Of a stretch of 5,651 bases of DNA, positions 4,886-5,651 are shown piece after piece (the first letter of the stretch is position 1; each line of letters begins with the position of its first letter). The position numbers and the translations under genes were made by a program. The DNA comes from Actinomycetota bacterium (GTDB taxonomy: Bacteria; Actinomycetota; Acidimicrobiia; IMCC26256; PALSA-610): the NCBI GenBank assembly GCA_030839105.1, contig JAUZEI010000208.1, positions 1 to 5,651 on the forward strand, in the 5' to 3' direction. The notes under the pieces are model-generated. The model did not search any database and had not been told where the DNA came from. It saw only the letters and a list, made by a program, of their open reading frames with translations.

Positions 4886-5651
4886 ATGTTGCAGACGCGG
4901 CTGACGGAGCTGTTCGGCATCGACCATCCCGTGCTCAACGCGCCAATGGGGGGTGGCGACGCGCCCGCTCGGCTGGCCGCCGCCGTCTCCGAAGCGGGCG
5001 GCCTGGGCCTCATCGGCGGAACGACGGTCGGCGGCGCCGAGTGGTTGGTCGAGCAGATCCGGATCGCGCGGCAGCTGACCGATCGTCCCTTCGGCGTCGG
5101 CTTCATCAGCCACCTCCCGAACGCGGCCGAGCTGATGGCCGCCGCGCTGCGCGAAGGCGTCCGCATCGTCGCGCACTCCTTCTCCGACCCGGCTCCGTTC
5201 GTCGGGGACGCACACGCCGCGGGCGCGATCGTGATGTGTCAGGTGCGCACGGTCGAAGCCGCGCGCCGCGCCGCCGATTGCGGTGTCGACGTGATCACGG
5301 CGCAGGGCACTGAAGCGGGCGGCCACACGGGCATGATCTCGACGTTGCCGCTCGTCCCCCGCGTCGTCGACGCGGTCGCGCCGGTTCCGGTGGTAGCTGC
5401 CGGTGGCATCGCCGACGGACGCGGGATCGCGGCCGCGCTGATGCTCGGCGCGGAAGCCGTGTGGATCGGCACGCGCTTCCTCGCGACCGACGAGTGCGGC
5501 GTCTCCGACGCGTACAAGGCCCGGATCATGGAGGCCACCGGCGACGACACGGTGCTCACCGACGTCTTCGACCTCGCGCTCGGCATGCCGTGGCCCGATG
5601 GTGTCTCCGGCCGCGCCATCCGCAACGACTTCGTCGATCGCTGGGACGGAC
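4886..5651 (+). CDS. Nitronate monooxygenase / 2-nitropropane dioxygenase-like flavoprotein (3' end outside window)
   Basis: The frame stays open from ATG 4886 to the window edge, giving 255 residues of a protein whose family usually has about 310-360. It is an FMN-dependent TIM-barrel enzyme of the NMO/2-nitropropane dioxygenase superfamily, expected to oxidise nitronates such as propionate-3-nitronate. Members also include FabK-like enoyl reductases. The N-terminal NAPMGGG (18-24) and SEAGGLGLIGG (35-45) are characteristic. QGTEAGGHTG (140-149) carries the probable catalytic base H147. AAGGIADGRGIAAALMLGAE (181-200), then AVWIGTRFLA (201-210), form the FMN phosphate-binding region. SGRAIRNDF (251-259 by homology position; 241-249 as counted here) is the substrate-domain 'RA.RN' signature. 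No FabK-specific trait is evident, so NMO-like is preferred. It is probably in one operon with the MarR gene and under its control. Physiological substrate unknown. Confidence 0.94.
   Translation, partial: MLQTRLTELFGIDHPVLNAPMGGGDAPARLAAAVSEAGGLGLIGGTTVGGAEWLVEQIRIARQLTDRPFGVGFISHLPNAAELMAAALREGVRIVAHSFSDPAPFVGDAHAAGAIVMCQVRTVEAARRAADCGVDVITAQGTEAGGHTGMISTLPLVPRVVDAVAPVPVVAAGGIADGRGIAAALMLGAEAVWIGTRFLATDECGVSDAYKARIMEATGDDTVLTDVFDLALGMPWPDGVSGRAIRNDFVDRWDG

Overview
The window comes from a GC-rich bacterial chromosome. GC is roughly two thirds by eye, with strong G/C at third codon positions. It looks actinobacterial, possibly Acidimicrobiia-like. The grounds are the codon bias, TANNNT -10 boxes set directly against start codons (leaderless transcription), and glycosylase and cysteine dioxygenase variants typical of actinobacteria. 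This placement is inferred and no marker gene proves it. I see no RNA genes, insertion sequences, CRISPR arrays or origins.

Left part (1-2126, plus strand). A short upstream region carries a leaderless-type -10 box. It is followed by an AlkA-like DNA-3-methyladenine glycosylase (101-1060) and a TauD/TfdA-family Fe(II)/2-oxoglutarate dioxygenase (1197-2126), whose ORF can be extended to 1134 but is best started at the ATG with a Shine-Dalgarno sequence.

Middle (2127-3114). An AT-rich regulatory stretch follows. It has a plausible sigma-A promoter, a perfect 8-bp inverted repeat (GTCAATCG/CGATTGAC) with a third partial copy upstream, and a possible 38-codon upstream ORF whose stop overlaps the GTG start of a cysteine dioxygenase (2361-2813). 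The TauD-type enzyme and cysteine dioxygenase next to each other suggest organosulfur metabolism, although the TauD substrate cannot be read from sequence. The next 300 bases carry no intact gene. On the minus strand they hold what looks like a decayed, frameshifted C-terminal remnant of an S15/CocE-NonD-type hydrolase.

Right part (3115-5651). A minus-strand ClC-family anion channel/transporter has altered selectivity-filter motifs and no gating glutamate at the usual place. It diverges from a MarR-family regulator (4391-4867). Their start codons are only 19 bp apart, and a perfect 17-bp palindrome (4370-4386) fills that gap and overlaps possible -10 boxes of both genes. The MarR gene is followed after 18 bp by a nitronate monooxygenase/2-nitropropane dioxygenase-like flavoenzyme that runs off the window end. 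The simplest model is that the MarR protein binds the palindrome and controls itself, the flavoenzyme and the ClC gene together. The ligand is unknown.
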